A DNA stretch of 5,894 nucleotides from Candidatus Pacearchaeota archaeon RBG_13_36_9 (GTDB taxonomy: Archaea; Nanobdellota; Nanobdellia; Pacearchaeales; GW2011-AR1), in NCBI GenBank assembly GCA_001786395.1, contig MFWN01000003.1:13565-19458 (forward strand), given 5' to 3'. The notes beneath the pieces were generated by a model. The model did no database searches and was not told where the DNA came from. It was given only the letters and a program-made list of their open reading frames with translations. The stretch's first letter is position 1; each line of letters starts with the position of its first letter. Position numbers and translations under genes: made by a program. Of the stretch, positions 5,709 through 5,894 are shown in pieces.

Positions 5709-5712
5709 GAGG
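5709..5712 (+). promoter_or_regulatory. Shine-Dalgarno deciding the start at 5720
   Basis: GAGG, followed by AAGTGAA, ends 7 nt before the ATG at 5720. It is the only well-spaced Shine-Dalgarno I see ahead of a plus-strand gene in this window and supports this ATG. An ATG at 5702 runs into TGA after two codons. Confidence 0.6.
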
Positions 5713-5719
5713 AAGTGAA

Positions 5720-5894
5720 ATGTTATCAAGATTATACGAAGGGTTTAGAAAATATTCCAAACCTATTTCGTTTGGTGTAGTTTGTGCAGTAGCAGTTACT
5801 CTTGCTAATATGGCAATTTCAAAGGATATGGCAAATAAAGCCCCACCTAAAGCAGTTTATGTGAGGGATGTAGACGGAGATTCTAGACAAGATA
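5720..5894 (+). CDS. Partial membrane-anchored protein with EF-hand/dockerin-like Asp loop (C-terminus off the right edge)
   Basis: The frame is open for 58 codons to the window edge. Residues 1-14 are basic (MLSRLYEGFRKYSK), and residues about 15-33 are a hydrophobic segment (PISFGVVCAVAVTLANMAI) that would act as a signal anchor or signal peptide. A short polar linker rich in Lys, Ala and Pro leads to VRDVDGDSRQD, with Asp50, Asp52, Asp54 and Asp58 at the 1-3-5-9 spacing of a calcium-binding EF-hand-type loop, as in dockerins and the Asp-rich loops of FG-GAP/VCBS-like repeats. The expected location is the outer face of the membrane, where such a loop would bind calcium; both points are inference. 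The position 12 ligand and any further repeats lie beyond the window. It is divergent from the tandem Lrp gene and has its own TATA box and Shine-Dalgarno. The family is not recognised. Confidence 0.75.
   Translation, partial: MLSRLYEGFRKYSKPISFGVVCAVAVTLANMAISKDMANKAPPKAVYVRDVDGDSRQD

Noticed and set aside
1..5894. Toxin-antitoxin, restriction or other defence system in the accessory genes
   Set aside because: No nuclease, methyltransferase, ATPase or toxin motif is visible in any of the unrecognised proteins, and none of the small genes forms a recognisable toxin-antitoxin pair.

Overview
The window looks like AT-rich archaeal chromosome. The evidence is an archaeal-type valyl-tRNA synthetase, a TrmB-type and an Lrp/AsnC-type regulator, A/T-rich TATA boxes about 25-28 nt ahead of start codons that lack a Shine-Dalgarno (leaderless genes), and no bacterial -35/-10 pairs. 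The small genes, short intergenic gaps, lysine-rich proteins and rather short ValS (802 residues) suggest a DPANN-type lineage such as Woesearchaeota or Pacearchaeota. That placement is an inference, not something the sequence proves.

Layout. Positions 1-1334 hold a minus-strand operon of four tightly coupled, unrecognised genes. In transcription order they are a 33-residue (or 27-residue) micro-ORF, a 200-residue protein, a 98-residue small membrane protein, and a protein with one membrane segment and a charged helical tail that runs off the left edge. Positions 1335-1438 are a divergent promoter region with a strong 23-bp inverted repeat between two TATA boxes. Positions 1439-2155 (plus) encode a TrmB-family regulator, and 2192-4600 (plus) encode valyl-tRNA synthetase, the only gene here with a certain biochemical function. 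A 51-bp convergent gap separates it from a minus-strand gene at 4652-5593, a 313-residue protein made of two consecutive Lrp/AsnC units. Positions 5594-5719 are a second divergent promoter region. The plus-strand gene from 5720, cut by the right edge, starts with a membrane anchor followed by an EF-hand/dockerin-like Asp-rich loop.

How the parts may work together. Each transcriptional regulator is divergent from genes for small membrane-anchored proteins, and each shared intergenic region carries inverted-repeat sequence over or beside the core promoters. The simplest reading is two local regulator/target pairs: TrmB-like with the four-gene operon, and tandem Lrp with the Asp-loop protein. 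ValS sits downstream of the TrmB gene with its own plausible TATA element. I found no CRISPR array, RNA gene, insertion sequence or recognisable defence module. The least explained element is the four-gene left operon. By eye, the valS stretch is richer in G+C than the flanking operon and the Lrp gene, which fits a conserved core gene among faster-evolving accessory genes.
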